Source: Okeania sp. SIO2C9 (GTDB taxonomy: Bacteria; Cyanobacteriota; Cyanobacteriia; Cyanobacteriales; Microcoleaceae). From it: a stretch of DNA of 64,000 nucleotides. The translations under genes and the position numbers were made by a program. Numbering within the stretch: position 1 is the first letter of the stretch; each line of letters opens with the position of its first letter. This document shows positions 48,923-58,526 of this stretch, piece by piece. Location: the NCBI RefSeq assembly GCF_010672455.1, contig NZ_JAAHGO010000012.1, positions 29,170 through 93,169 on the forward strand, written 5' to 3'. The notes beneath the pieces were generated by a model that did no database searches, had not been told where the DNA came from, and saw only the letters and a program-made list of their open reading frames with translations.

Positions 48923-49698
48923 TTTGATAAATCTCCAGCAGAAATATAATTAATTGATGATTACTAAATTCAATTATTAATCTTTGTATATCATGTCCAG
49001 TAGCATTAGTATTGTATAGCAAAAGTAGGGAACAGGGAACAGGCAGTAACGCTTAAGAGCAAGAAAAAAAACTTAAATTTCCTGTATATATTCACCCTTT
49101 AGTTTACACAAACGCGTCCCAACAGACATAATATTACTTAGTATTATACCAATTCTCAAAAGTCTTTCAACAATTAATAATTAATAATTAATAATTACCT
49201 CTCCTTTAAAACGGATAGGATTGACTAATCATGAAAATTTTTCTTTATTATCCCCTTAAAAGGGGAGGCTTTAAACCACAGTTTTTCTGTAAAAAAAAGA
49301 TAGTGTAGTGAAGCGGTATTCAATAATTAATAATTAATAATTAATAATTATATCATGTTCGGATAATTAGTGATAAAAAAAGTTTTTGTTTGTAGTTGGG
49401 CTTTAGCCCTTACAATGCTTAGTATTAGGACTAAAGTCCAACTACGAGCCTAATTATAACTGTTCTACCGAACATGATATTACCTCTCCTTTTCAAGGAG
49501 AGGATTGACTCAATTGTCGGTATTCAAAGAGACATGATATAAGTGGTAGTTATGTGTAAATAATGTCAATGCAAAATACACCAATCTTGTAAATTTTACC
49601 CAATCATTTTCAACTATTCAACTATTCCCCTGCCTCCTATTCGCAATTAACTTTAGCAAAGTAGTTTACCAAGTATTTAATAATCAAAACAATAATAA
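48923..49698. other. Gene-free region with two family-H elements
   Basis: Elements at 48988-49134 and 49350-49480 lie here; also TAATTAA runs and a TTGACTAATCATGAAAATTT plus TCCCCTTAAAAGGGGAGG repeat (49215-49280), shared with 34470-34535 and 35760-35840. No gene is supported. Confidence 0.5.
49350..49480. mobile_element. Family-H element (ATATCATGTTCGG ends)
   Basis: 131 bp with terminal inverted repeats ATATCATGTTCGG / CCGAACATGATAT and an inner stem TAGTTGGGCTTTAG / CTAAAGTCCAACTA. The whole unit would fold into one long hairpin. Related elements lie at 48988-49134 and 61159-61318. Confidence 0.7.
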
Positions 49699-50583
49699 TT
49701 ATTCGTTATTCAATTCTGTATCTTCAAGAATTAATTCTGACTCTTCAGAAACTATATTAGGTTGATTTTTATAAAAAGTTTCTAAACTATGGCGATCGCC
49801 TACATAACGCCAATGCCAAGGTTCATAACCAATATCTTTTTCATCATCAGCAGGTATCATTTCAAAGCTAAAATAAGCAGCATAATTTTGTAGCCATTGA
49901 AAAGCTGCTGTCTTTTCAAACTCCACATTTTGGTTAGTTGCTGGTGCATTACCATCTCCAATATCAACAGCATAACCTGTTACATATTCCCCATAACTTA
50001 AAGGTGAAATTTGATTGGTATTATTGGCATCATTATCCTCAATATTATTAGTATTACTCGCCCAATCTTTTAATTCAGACTTAGACTGAAATCCTCTCAA
50101 AGCAACTAAATTAATACCATCATTTCTAGCAGCATCAACCATTTTTTGAAAATTTTTCACTGCATTTATTTGCAATCTAATCTCACTATCAGAAGTTATA
50201 TACTCTAATTCCATTTCTGATACTTGTGAGTAAGGAAAATCTAATAAAGTATCTTTTTTTAGTTCATTTATCGGAGTTTCATTCACAGAAGATGTAGCTA
50301 CAGTATTTGCATTATCAACTTCAGTTTGAGTTGATGAAGCATTAACTTGATTGAGATTAGATTGAAATTGTAATCCCAGACTAACTGCTCCCACAACTAT
50401 AACTATTCCTATCCAACCCCATATCCATTTTTGGCTTTGAGACTGAGTTTGGATAATTTCTTCATCCTTTTGAGGGTCTCGTACTGCTTCAGGAATTTCA
50501 TCCACAACAGTTTCTTGGACTAATGATAAATTTTCTGACAGACTTTCGTTGTGCAAAGTTCGACTCCTGCTAGTGAATTTCAA
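49699..50583 (-). CDS. VanY-like M15 carboxypeptidase homologue, probably inactive
   Basis: 294 aa. Cytoplasmic Ser/Glu-rich N-terminus, one transmembrane helix (about residues 53-72, WIWGWIGIVIVVGAVSLG), an Asn/Ser-rich linker and a C-terminal VanY-type D-Ala-D-Ala carboxypeptidase domain (PF02557) in the periplasm. The fold markers TGYAVDIGDGNAP and YEPWHWRYVGDRHSLE are present. However, the first zinc His of the H-x6-D motif is Tyr (GEYVTGYAVD instead of the expected SEHHTG), and the conserved Arg (normally GxRS) is Gln (LRGFQSK). The third His (PWHW) remains. It may bind peptidoglycan rather than cut it. Confidence 0.85.
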   Translation of the reverse strand: MKFTSRSRTLHNESLSENLSLVQETVVDEIPEAVRDPQKDEEIIQTQSQSQKWIWGWIGIVIVVGAVSLGLQFQSNLNQVNASSTQTEVDNANTVATSSVNETPINELKKDTLLDFPYSQVSEMELEYITSDSEIRLQINAVKNFQKMVDAARNDGINLVALRGFQSKSELKDWASNTNNIEDNDANNTNQISPLSYGEYVTGYAVDIGDGNAPATNQNVEFEKTAAFQWLQNYAAYFSFEMIPADDEKDIGYEPWHWRYVGDRHSLETFYKNQPNIVSEESELILEDTELNNE

Positions 50584-50710
50584 AGTCGTTTTTTACTTTA
50601 CTCAGTAAAAACTTAAAAGTAAACAATATTAGACCTGATTCTAAATTCTAAATTCTAAATCCTTTGATCCAATTTTCTTATTTATTTATAAGAAGAGGTA
50701 ATTCTAAATT

Positions 50711-51694
50711 CTAAATTCTAAATTCTAAATTCTTGAAATCTGGACCTACAGGAATAATCCCACCAGGATTAAGAGGAAAAAGATTACCATAATAATCTTG
50801 CTTAACTGCTTCTAAATTACAAGTATCTGCTATTCCTGGAAGTTGATATAAATTTCGTAGATAAGCACTTAAATATTGATAGTCCTGAATTCGCCGCAAG
50901 TTACACTTAAATAGACCATAATAAACAACATCAAACCGGAATAATGTAGTAAACAAACGTACATCTGTTAATGTTACTGTCTCACCACAAAGATACCTAC
51001 TAGCAGAAAGTACATTGTCAATTTCATCTAAAGTAGTAAATAATTCCTGACAAGCTTTTTCATAAGCTTCCTGAGTTTGGGCAAACCCACAACGATAAAC
51101 TCCATTATTAACTGCATGATAAATTTTGTCATTCCACTGGTCTATTTTGGTTTTCAATTGTTCTGGATAAAGGTCAAGATTAGGATTTTTAGCAAACTGA
51201 TTAAATTCAGCATTGAGCATCACAATAATATCTGCACTCTCATTATTCACAATAGTTTTTGTTTGCTCATCCCATAGCACAGGTACAGTGGCGCGTCCAT
51301 TATAACCAGGCTTTGCTAAATTATATAATTCCGGTAGAGTAAAACATCCTTCTTGTTCCTCTTCCAATACCCAAATACCCCGATCGCCTGCTGGAGAAAC
51401 AATAGTTACTGGAATAACATCTTCCAAACCTTTGAGCGATCTAACAACTAGAGTTCGATGTGCCCAGGGACAACCCAACCCTACAAATAGACGATAGCGT
51501 TTAGTAGCTGGTTGATATTTGTTTTCTGCTTGTATCCCTACTGTTTCTCTAAATAGACTAGCAGGACGAATGTATTCTCCTGAATTATTCCGTGGGGCAA
51601 GTTTTGACATCATTATTTGCCAGAGACTTGTCCAAACCCATTTTCCTAATTTTATTGTCAGAGAAGGTGGAAGTGATTTGCGTTTGTTAACCAT
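50711..51694 (-). CDS. Glutathionyl-hydroquinone reductase (Xi-class GST)
   Basis: 327 aa. N-terminal thioredoxin fold with the catalytic Cys in GLGCPWAHRTLVVRSL, followed by AGDRGIWVLEEEQEG and VLWDEQTKTIVNNESADII, typical of ECM4/YqjG-type reductases that remove glutathione from quinone adducts. The C-terminal helical domain has RYLCGETVTLTDVRLFTTLF and PGIADTCNLEAVKQDYYG. The last residues (KNLEFRI) run into a TAAATTC heptamer array, which supplies the stop codon. Cytosolic, redox-detoxification role. Confidence 0.92.
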   Translation of the reverse strand: MVNKRKSLPPSLTIKLGKWVWTSLWQIMMSKLAPRNNSGEYIRPASLFRETVGIQAENKYQPATKRYRLFVGLGCPWAHRTLVVRSLKGLEDVIPVTIVSPAGDRGIWVLEEEQEGCFTLPELYNLAKPGYNGRATVPVLWDEQTKTIVNNESADIIVMLNAEFNQFAKNPNLDLYPEQLKTKIDQWNDKIYHAVNNGVYRCGFAQTQEAYEKACQELFTTLDEIDNVLSASRYLCGETVTLTDVRLFTTLFRFDVVYYGLFKCNLRRIQDYQYLSAYLRNLYQLPGIADTCNLEAVKQDYYGNLFPLNPGGIIPVGPDFKNLEFRI

Positions 51695-51818
51695 TTGTTT
51701 TTTTTGAATTTAATTAAGTCAACAGTTATAGCAAGGAACGAGTTGTTGAGAACATATCTCATAGCACAAAAGCTTCTTTTTCAAAAGCAACTTCTAAGAT
51801 GAAATGTCTTTTTTGAAG

Positions 51819-52448
51819 CTAATTAATTTCTATATTATATGTTTCTCCAACAGTTTCACAAATATAACCTGGAACTTTTTTATCAACTCTCCAGTATGTA
51901 AAAGTCTTTCCTTCAACAGTGCTAATTTTTGCCATTCCTTGACATCTATGATCGCCGAAATTGTCAAGGAATAAGTATTCTTCAACGTTACCCACTGCTT
52001 GATTGCACCTACTTGGATATAATTTGCCTTGAACTCCTCGTTTAGTGCTATAAGAGCTTCTTGCTTGTCGTTTTTCGCAAGCTTCTTGATACGAAGCTAA
52101 ATGCTTAATCTTCAGTCTTCCGTCTCTGCTTGTTAAAGTTTGTTGGTTTTCTTGAGAGAAAAAAACGGAAGCTATAAAAACAAGTATAATGAGCCCAAAA
52201 AGATTTCCAAAGCATGATGAACATCCTCCTTTATTTTCAGTATTGGTGCTTCTTGCTCTATCAACCTTTTTTTCCCTTCTTTTTCTTTCTTTTTCTTTTT
52301 CACGTCTGTAAATCTCTTGTTCGATATCCCTCAATTCCCACTGCCAATTATGTATGTATTCGCTTTCTGGATTGTTCCATATTTTTTCTTCTAATCTTTC
52401 TTTTATTATTCTCAACGAATAATCAGATTCTGATTCGAAATTGCTCAT
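51819..52448 (-). CDS. Hypothetical membrane protein with coiled coil
   Basis: 209 aa from the ATG at 52448 (MSNFESESDYSL); an ATG 60 bases further up gives an unlikely extension. Residues 1-75 are charged and helical, ending in a Lys/Arg/Glu run (YRREKEKERKRREKKVDRA). A transmembrane segment follows (GNLFGLIILVFIASVFF), then a C-terminal domain with four Cys (EACEKR, SRCNQA, HRCQGM, YICETV). No family recognised. The outer domain is probably periplasmic and disulfide-bonded. Confidence 0.6.
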   Translation of the reverse strand: MSNFESESDYSLRIIKERLEEKIWNNPESEYIHNWQWELRDIEQEIYRREKEKERKRREKKVDRARSTNTENKGGCSSCFGNLFGLIILVFIASVFFSQENQQTLTSRDGRLKIKHLASYQEACEKRQARSSYSTKRGVQGKLYPSRCNQAVGNVEEYLFLDNFGDHRCQGMAKISTVEGKTFTYWRVDKKVPGYICETVGETYNIEIN

Positions 52449-52631
52449 TTTTTTTTCTTCATTTTGTACAGCACTACTGACCTGATCACTAAAAAAAAGC
52501 GATCGCAAGATTGATAGCTGTCCCTGGCTTAAACTGTAAACCCTAAGACTATCAACTCATCCCATCAGTTAATCTTTACATCCGTGGCCAAATCCCTGTG
52601 TGCCCTATTCTCCCAGTCCTAATATTTTCCA

Positions 52632-52664
52632 CAAAAAAAACCCCCTACTAAAAGCAGGAGGTTT
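52632..52664 (-). terminator. Rho-independent terminator after psaB
   Basis: On the minus strand: AAACCTCCTGCTTTTAGTAG then GGGGTTTTTTTTG. A GC-rich stem with a four-T loop followed by eight T, about 45 bases after the psaB stop. Confidence 0.85.
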
Positions 52665-52709
52665 AATTTAATTAACCTACTAAACTAGGTTTGAGCTAAT
52701 CTCAAGAAA

Positions 52710-54938
52710 TTAACCAAACTTACCAGCAGTAGAGGCTATTACGAAGGCAGCGTAGGTGAGGACAAATCCTACCGTGAAGTGAGCTAAACCTACAACACGA
52801 GCTTGAACGATAGAAAGAGCAACAGGCTTATCCTTCCAGCGAACCAGGTTAGCTAGAGGAGTGCGCTCATGTGCCCAAACAATAGTTTCAATTAGCTCTT
52901 GCCAATAACCACGCCAAGAGATGAGGAACATGAAACCAGTCGCCCAAACTAGGTGTCCGAAGAGGAACATCCAAGCCCAAACAGACAGGTTATTAGTTCC
53001 ATAAGGGTTATAACCGTTAATTAACTGGGAAGAGTTCAACCACAGATAATCACGGAACCAACCCATTAAATAAGTAGAAGATTCGTTGAACTGAGCAACG
53101 TTACCTTGCCAAACAGCTAGATGTTTCCAGTGCCAGTAGAACGTTAGCCACGCAATGGTGTTCAACATCCAGAACATAGATAGGTAGAAGGAATCCCAAG
53201 CAGAGATATCGCAAGTACCACCACGACCAGGGCCATCACAAGGGAATGCGTAACCGAAGTCTTTCTTGTCTGGCATTAATTTAGAACCACGAGCATCCAA
53301 AGCACCTTTGACTAAAATCAAGGTAGTTGTATGCAAACCTAGAGCGATCGCATGGTGTACCAAGAAATCGCCAGGGCCAATGGTTAAGAATAGAGAGTTA
53401 CTACCACTGTTAATAGCATCTAACCAGCCTGGTAGCCATACGTTACCAGCATTAGGCCATGCTGTAGTAGCAATACTATCAGGGTTTGACAACAGCACAT
53501 CCATGCCGTATAAAGCTTTCCCAGAAGCAGCTTGAACGAACTGAGCGAATACAGGCTCGATCAAGATTTGCTTTTCAGGAGTACCAAAAGCAACCACTAC
53601 ATCGTTGTGGACATAAAGACCGAGAGTGTGGAAGCCTAAGAATAGAGAGACCCAGCTCAAGTGAGAGATGATTGCCTCTTTGTGCTGTAATACACGATCC
53701 AGCACGTTACCTTTGTTTTGCTCGGAATCGTAATCCCGTACTAGGAAAATAGCACCGTGAGCAAATGCACCTACCATGATGAAACCAGCAATATACTGGT
53801 GGTGGGTATAGAGTGCTGCCATTGTAGTGTAATCCCTAGCTATGAAAGCATAAGGAGGCAGAGCATACATATGCTGTGCTACCAGAGAAGTGATTACACC
53901 CAGAGAAGCTAATGCTAAAGCTAACTGGAAGTGTAGAGAGTTGTTGAGAGTTTCATACAACCCTTGGTGAGGTAGGTTAAACTGACCTTCACTATTACCA
54001 CCGACTAAACCAGCTTTGGAGTCAAGCATTTCTTTGATGCTGTGACCAATACCAAAGTTAGTCCGGTACATATGACCAGCTACGATAAAGATTACTGCGA
54101 TCGCTAAGTGGTGATGAGCCATGTCAGTCAACCACAGTGACTCAGTTTGAGGATGGAAACCACCCAAGAAAGTCAGAATTGCAGTTCCTGCACCTTCAGA
54201 AGTACCAAACACATGACTGGCAGTATCAGGATTTTGAGCGTAAACGCCCCAATTTCCTGTAAAGAAAGGAGCTAAACCTGCGGGGTGAGGCATAGTTGTC
54301 AGGAAGTTATCCCAACCAACGTGCTGTCCGCGAGATTCAGGAATCGCAACGTGAACCAAGTGACCAGTCCAAGCCAAGGAACTAACACCGAACAGACCAG
54401 CCAAATGGTGATTTAAGCGGGACTCAGCATTTTTGAACCAAGCGAGGCTAGGACGGAACTTGGGCTGGAGGTGTAACCAACCAGCGAACAGCATGATGGA
54501 TGCCAAGATCAGGAGGAAGATAGAACCCTGATATAGGTCTCCATTTGTTCTCATGCCGATGGTGTACCACCAGTGGTAAACACCAGAGTATGCGATATCT
54601 ACTGGGTTAGAGGCACCTGCTTGAGTGAAGGCATCTACTGCAGGTTGACCGAATTGAGGGTCCCAAATCGCATGAGCGATTGGACGTATATTCAGAGGAT
54701 CTTTAATCCACTGTTCAAAGTTTCCTTGCCAGGCAACGTGGAATAAGCTACCGGATGTCCAGAGGAAAATGATTGCTAGATGGCCGAAGTGAGAGGCAAA
54801 AATCTTTTGGTAAAGATTTTCCTCTGTCATACCATCATGGGTCTCAAAGTCATGAGCTGTAGCTATCCCGTACCAGATCCGACGGGTGGTTGGATCTTGT
54901 GCCAGGTCTTGGCTAAATTTTGGGAATTTTGTGGCCAT
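52710..54938 (-). CDS. psaB: Photosystem I P700 apoprotein A2
   Basis: 742 aa. Core PSI subunit that with PsaA binds the P700 chlorophyll pair, most antenna chlorophylls and the FX cluster in the thylakoid membrane. The N-terminus [20 protein letters not shown] is diagnostic. The FX loop [20 protein letters not shown] (two Cys) is complete, and eleven transmembrane segments fit the hydropathy. Lies downstream of psaA in the usual order, but the gap of 280 bases holds a foreign remnant. A strong terminator follows. Confidence 0.99.
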   Translation of the reverse strand: MATKFPKFSQDLAQDPTTRRIWYGIATAHDFETHDGMTEENLYQKIFASHFGHLAIIFLWTSGSLFHVAWQGNFEQWIKDPLNIRPIAHAIWDPQFGQPAVDAFTQAGASNPVDIAYSGVYHWWYTIGMRTNGDLYQGSIFLLILASIMLFAGWLHLQPKFRPSLAWFKNAESRLNHHLAGLFGVSSLAWTGHLVHVAIPESRGQHVGWDNFLTTMPHPAGLAPFFTGNWGVYAQNPDTASHVFGTSEGAGTAILTFLGGFHPQTESLWLTDMAHHHLAIAVIFIVAGHMYRTNFGIGHSIKEMLDSKAGLVGGNSEGQFNLPHQGLYETLNNSLHFQLALALASLGVITSLVAQHMYALPPYAFIARDYTTMAALYTHHQYIAGFIMVGAFAHGAIFLVRDYDSEQNKGNVLDRVLQHKEAIISHLSWVSLFLGFHTLGLYVHNDVVVAFGTPEKQILIEPVFAQFVQAASGKALYGMDVLLSNPDSIATTAWPNAGNVWLPGWLDAINSGSNSLFLTIGPGDFLVHHAIALGLHTTTLILVKGALDARGSKLMPDKKDFGYAFPCDGPGRGGTCDISAWDSFYLSMFWMLNTIAWLTFYWHWKHLAVWQGNVAQFNESSTYLMGWFRDYLWLNSSQLINGYNPYGTNNLSVWAWMFLFGHLVWATGFMFLISWRGYWQELIETIVWAHERTPLANLVRWKDKPVALSIVQARVVGLAHFTVGFVLTYAAFVIASTAGKFG

Positions 54939-54984
54939 AAATATTTTATCTAAATGTCTCGTGTGTATCTGAGAATCTTAGATT

Positions 54985-55165
54985 GAAGTGACATTCTCCT
55001 ACATCAAATCTAAAGACTATGATATAGGCTTCCCAACCTCACGGATAGGGATTTCTGTTTTGCTGGCGCAACGCTGCGCGTTACATGTCGCGGAGCGAAA
55101 CACAGGGAGTGCAAGCACTTAACCCTCCACAGACAGAGACGATGATACCCACCGCCTTTTTTTGG
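54985..55165 (-). mobile_element. IS605-type right end / omega-RNA-like remnant between psaA and psaB
   Basis: On the minus strand, sense with psaAB: GGCGGTGGGTATCATCGTCT, AGTGCTTGCACTCCCTGTG, CCCTATCCGTGAGG, then the hairpin GCCTATATCATAG...TGATGTAGG and AGAATGTCAC. It parallels the remnant at 9120-9270, which also has a tnpB tail. This copy has an extra 37 bp insert (GCTGGCGCAACGCTGCGCG...GTCGCGGAGCGAA) not present there. No tnpB coding sequence remains. Confidence 0.6.
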
Positions 55166-55190
55166 GGATTGAGGATCGTTCAATCCCCAA
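55165..55190. other. Hairpin between psaA and psaB
   Basis: GGGGATTGA...TCAATCCCC with a seven-base loop, next to a T-run on the plus strand (an A-run in the psaAB transcript). It is therefore not a terminator for psaA; it may affect mRNA processing between the two genes. Confidence 0.5.
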
Positions 55191-55218
55191 GCAAGAATCT
55201 TAAAACGCTATTGCATTC

Positions 55219-57474
55219 TTATCCTACTGAAATTATTCGAGCCAGGAAGAATGCCCAGGTTGTGACAATTCCGCCCAGGAGATAGTGAGCTACCCCCACT
55301 GCCCGACCTTGAATGATACTTAGAGCGCGTGGCTGAATTGCTGGAGCAACCTTTAACTTATTATGAGCCCAAACGATAGACTCGATCAACTCTTGCCAGT
55401 AGCCACGACCACTGAACAAGAACATTAAGCTAAATGCCCAAACAAAGTGTGCAGCTAAGAACATCAAACCGTAGGCAGACAGAGCTGAACCGTAGGATGT
55501 AATTACCTGAGAAGCTTGTGCCCATAGGAAGTCACGCAACCAACCATTAATGGTAATTGCACTTTGTGCAAAGTTACCGTAAGTGATATGAGATACTGTA
55601 CCATCTGGGTCTACTGTTCCCCAAACATCTGACTGCATCTTCCAGCTAAAGTGGAAAATCACAATTGATAGGGAATTATACATCCAGAACAGACCTAGGA
55701 ACACATGGTCCCAGCCAGAAACTTGACAAGTACCACCACGACCTGGACCATCGCAAGGGAATCGGAAGCCTAGTTCACTCTTATCAGGAATTAGACGAGA
55801 GTTACGGGCATAAAGTACACCTTTGAGAAGAATTAAAGCTGTAACGTGGATGGTAAAAGCATGGATATGGTGAACCATAAAGTCTGCCGTACCCAAAGCT
55901 ATTGGCATCATTGCTACTTTACCGCCTACTGCTACAACATCACCACCAAAAGCTGGGCTAACAGATGCTAAAGCATTAGGTGCAGTATTACCGGGTGCCA
56001 TCATATGGATATTTTGTACCCACTGAGCAAAGATTGGCTGTAGTTGAATCCCAGTATCAGAGAACATATCCTGGGGACGGCCAAAAGCACGCATAGTATC
56101 GTTGTGAACGTACAAGCCAAAGCTATGGAAGCCCAAGAATATACATACCCAGTTTAAGTGGGAGATAATCGCATCCCGGTGACGAATTACACGGTCCAAG
56201 AGGTTATTAACGTTCTTGGCTGGATCGTAATCCCGGACCATAAAGATAGCAGCATGAGCTCCTGCTCCCACAATCAGGAATCCACCAATCCACACATGGT
56301 GTGTGAACAGAGATAACTGAGTTGGGTAGTCAGTAGCAATATAGGGATATGGTGGCATTGCATACATATGATGCGCCACGATTATGCTTAGGGAGCCCAT
56401 CATTGCCAAATTAATTGCCAATTGAGCGTGCCAAGAGGTTGTCAGAATTTCATAGAGACCTTTGTGACCTTCTCCGGTTAATGGACCTTTGTGAGTCTCA
56501 AGAATTTCCTTCATGCTGTGACCAATGCCCCAGTTAGTCCGGTACATATGGCCAGCTACAATGAATAATACTGCTAATGCCAAGTGATGGTGAGCTGTAT
56601 CAGATAACCACAAGCCACCTGTTACAGGGTTTAAACCACCTTTGAAGGTCAAGAAGTCAGCGTACTCACCCCAATTTAATGTGAAGAATGGAGTTAGACC
56701 TTTAGCAAAGCTAGGGTATAACTCTGCCATTAAGCTAGAGTTCAAGATGAACTCATGAGGCAAAGGAATATCCTGTGGTGCTACGCCAGAATCTAACAAT
56801 TTGTTAATTGGTAGAGAAACGTGAATCTGGTGACCAGCCCAAGATAAGCAACCTAGACCCAGTAAGCCTGCTAAGTGGTGGTTCATCATTGATTCCACAT
56901 TCTGGAACCATTCCAACTTAGGAGCTTTCTTGTGATAATGGAACCAACCAGCAAACAGCATCAAGGCAGCCATTACCAAGGCACCGATCGCCGTGCAGTA
57001 TAACTGGAACTCATTAGTTATACCGGAAGCACGCCACAACTGGAATAGACCAGAAGTTATCTGTATACCGTGGAAACCACCGCCAACATCACCATTTAAA
57101 ATTTCTTGGCCAAATATAGGCCATACTACTTGAGCACTTGGCTTAATACCTATGGGATCTGTGAGCCAAGCCTCATAGTTGGAAAATTTAGCGCCATGAA
57201 AATATGCGCCACTCAACCAGATAAATATTACGGCCAGATGGCCAAAGTGTGCGCTAAAGATTTTGCGCGATACGTCTTCTAAATCGCTTGTATGACTATC
57301 AAAGTCATGAGCGTCAGCGTGTAGGTTCCAAATCCAAGTAGTTGTTTTTGGTCCTTTGGCTAGACTCCGCTCAAAGTGACCTGGCTTGCCCCACTTTTCA
57401 AATGAGGTGGGTACCGGGTCCTTATCTACGGTTACTTTTACCTTTGCCTCGCGCTCTGGAGGACTTATGGTCAT
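55219..57474 (-). CDS. psaA: Photosystem I P700 apoprotein A1
   Basis: 751 aa. Partner of PsaB in the PSI core; binds P700, antenna chlorophylls and the FX cluster. The N-terminus has [20 protein letters not shown] and [20 protein letters not shown]. The FX loop [20 protein letters not shown] is present, and the C-terminus ends [19 protein letters not shown], as in other cyanobacteria. First gene of the psaAB unit; its 5' region (57475-58000) carries another IS605-type remnant, so native regulatory spacing may be altered. Confidence 0.99.
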   Translation of the reverse strand: MTISPPEREAKVKVTVDKDPVPTSFEKWGKPGHFERSLAKGPKTTTWIWNLHADAHDFDSHTSDLEDVSRKIFSAHFGHLAVIFIWLSGAYFHGAKFSNYEAWLTDPIGIKPSAQVVWPIFGQEILNGDVGGGFHGIQITSGLFQLWRASGITNEFQLYCTAIGALVMAALMLFAGWFHYHKKAPKLEWFQNVESMMNHHLAGLLGLGCLSWAGHQIHVSLPINKLLDSGVAPQDIPLPHEFILNSSLMAELYPSFAKGLTPFFTLNWGEYADFLTFKGGLNPVTGGLWLSDTAHHHLALAVLFIVAGHMYRTNWGIGHSMKEILETHKGPLTGEGHKGLYEILTTSWHAQLAINLAMMGSLSIIVAHHMYAMPPYPYIATDYPTQLSLFTHHVWIGGFLIVGAGAHAAIFMVRDYDPAKNVNNLLDRVIRHRDAIISHLNWVCIFLGFHSFGLYVHNDTMRAFGRPQDMFSDTGIQLQPIFAQWVQNIHMMAPGNTAPNALASVSPAFGGDVVAVGGKVAMMPIALGTADFMVHHIHAFTIHVTALILLKGVLYARNSRLIPDKSELGFRFPCDGPGRGGTCQVSGWDHVFLGLFWMYNSLSIVIFHFSWKMQSDVWGTVDPDGTVSHITYGNFAQSAITINGWLRDFLWAQASQVITSYGSALSAYGLMFLAAHFVWAFSLMFLFSGRGYWQELIESIVWAHNKLKVAPAIQPRALSIIQGRAVGVAHYLLGGIVTTWAFFLARIISVG

Positions 57475-57639
57475 GAAGACTCTCCCCTCTGAAAGAAACT
57501 GAACTGAACTATTGATGTTGTCAACATTGATAACATTTGTAACGAATTATCAATCTCTTTTGCAAATTTACAGGTTTTAGCTGTCTTTTGCAGGAATGCA
57601 ACACCGCACTCTTTAGATTATGCCACAAAGTATATAAGA

Positions 57640-57862
57640 CTTTGGGTGACATACTCCCACACTATACCAAATGGTTAGTGTGGGCTTCTCGCTTCCCAGT
57701 CCTGCTATTGCATCGGACTCCACGAGCTTTAAGGACGGGATGCCCCACCGCCCTTTTTGCAGAGCTAAAAACTACGCGCCTAGCTCCGCGATCGGGTTTT
57801 ACGTTTACCGCCGATTCATCTGACACCAAATTGAAAATTTCGCGCGCAGGCTTCTCGACGGT
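57640..57862 (-). mobile_element. IS605-type right end / omega-RNA-like remnant upstream of psaA
   Basis: On the minus strand: GGCGGTGGGGCATCCCGTCC, GTGGAGTCCGATGCAATAGC, then AGGACTGGGAAGCGAGAAGC and the hairpin CCCACACTA...TAGTGTGGG, then AGTATGTCAC. This ending is typical of IS200/IS605 right ends next to tnpB in cyanobacteria, and corresponds to the omega-RNA 3' scaffold. Upstream sequence to about 57862 may be decayed tnpB C-terminus. The element type differs from the one at 54985. Confidence 0.65.
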
Positions 57863-58526
57863 TTAGCTAAATTCTTTCAAATACATAGATTCGATTTTAT
57901 CGATTTGAATGTAAATGAAAGTTCTTTAGGAGATTATAAACTTGCTTAACGAGTATAAGTTGTTTCTTTACAATTATTAAAATTTCTTTAGAACAACTTA
58001 ATCAGCTATTGTTGCTTATCTCACGGTAAGAAAAAAAAGTCAAGACTGATCGCGATAAAATTTACAATTCTCAAAGTTAACTTATAGCAGGGAACAGGGA
58101 AAAGTGACAAAAGCTTTTCTCTGTCTCAGTTTCATCATCAATCTCTGTCAAACACCAATTCTTTCCTTGCTATATTTTTAACATAACTTAATTAAGTATT
58201 TTTGCTCAATTTTCTAGCATATAGAAAAAGTCAAGACTTATGACCGGAAAGTTTACAATTCTCAAAGTTAACTATTCTTTGAAAACTTTAAATTTGACTA
58301 GACAACTAGACTATAAGGACTTTTTTACATTTTGAAAAGCTCTAATATTGTTCGCCATACTCTAGATTAATTAATACCAATTTCATCAAAAAACAAAAAA
58401 CTAAAAAAAGTAGTTAATCCCCATCAATAGCAAAAATATTGATTTTAATGAGAAAATCATCATAAACAACAAAAAACTGAGAAAACAAATATCAATGTTA
58501 ACTCTCAATTTATAGGAGTATAGTCC
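57863..58526. promoter_or_regulatory. Divergent region between psaA and the lipoprotein gene
   Basis: AT-rich. Two direct copies of AAAAAGTCAAGACT...TTTACAATTCTCAAAGTTAA lie at about 58033-58082 and 58226-58272. A GGGAACAGGGAAAAG-type repeat is at 58089. A GGAG ribosome site precedes the GTG at 58527. No gene is supported. Confidence 0.5.

Noticed and set aside
55165-55190. Terminator after psaA
   Set aside because: On the psaA strand the hairpin is followed by A residues, not T, so it should not terminate psaA transcription.
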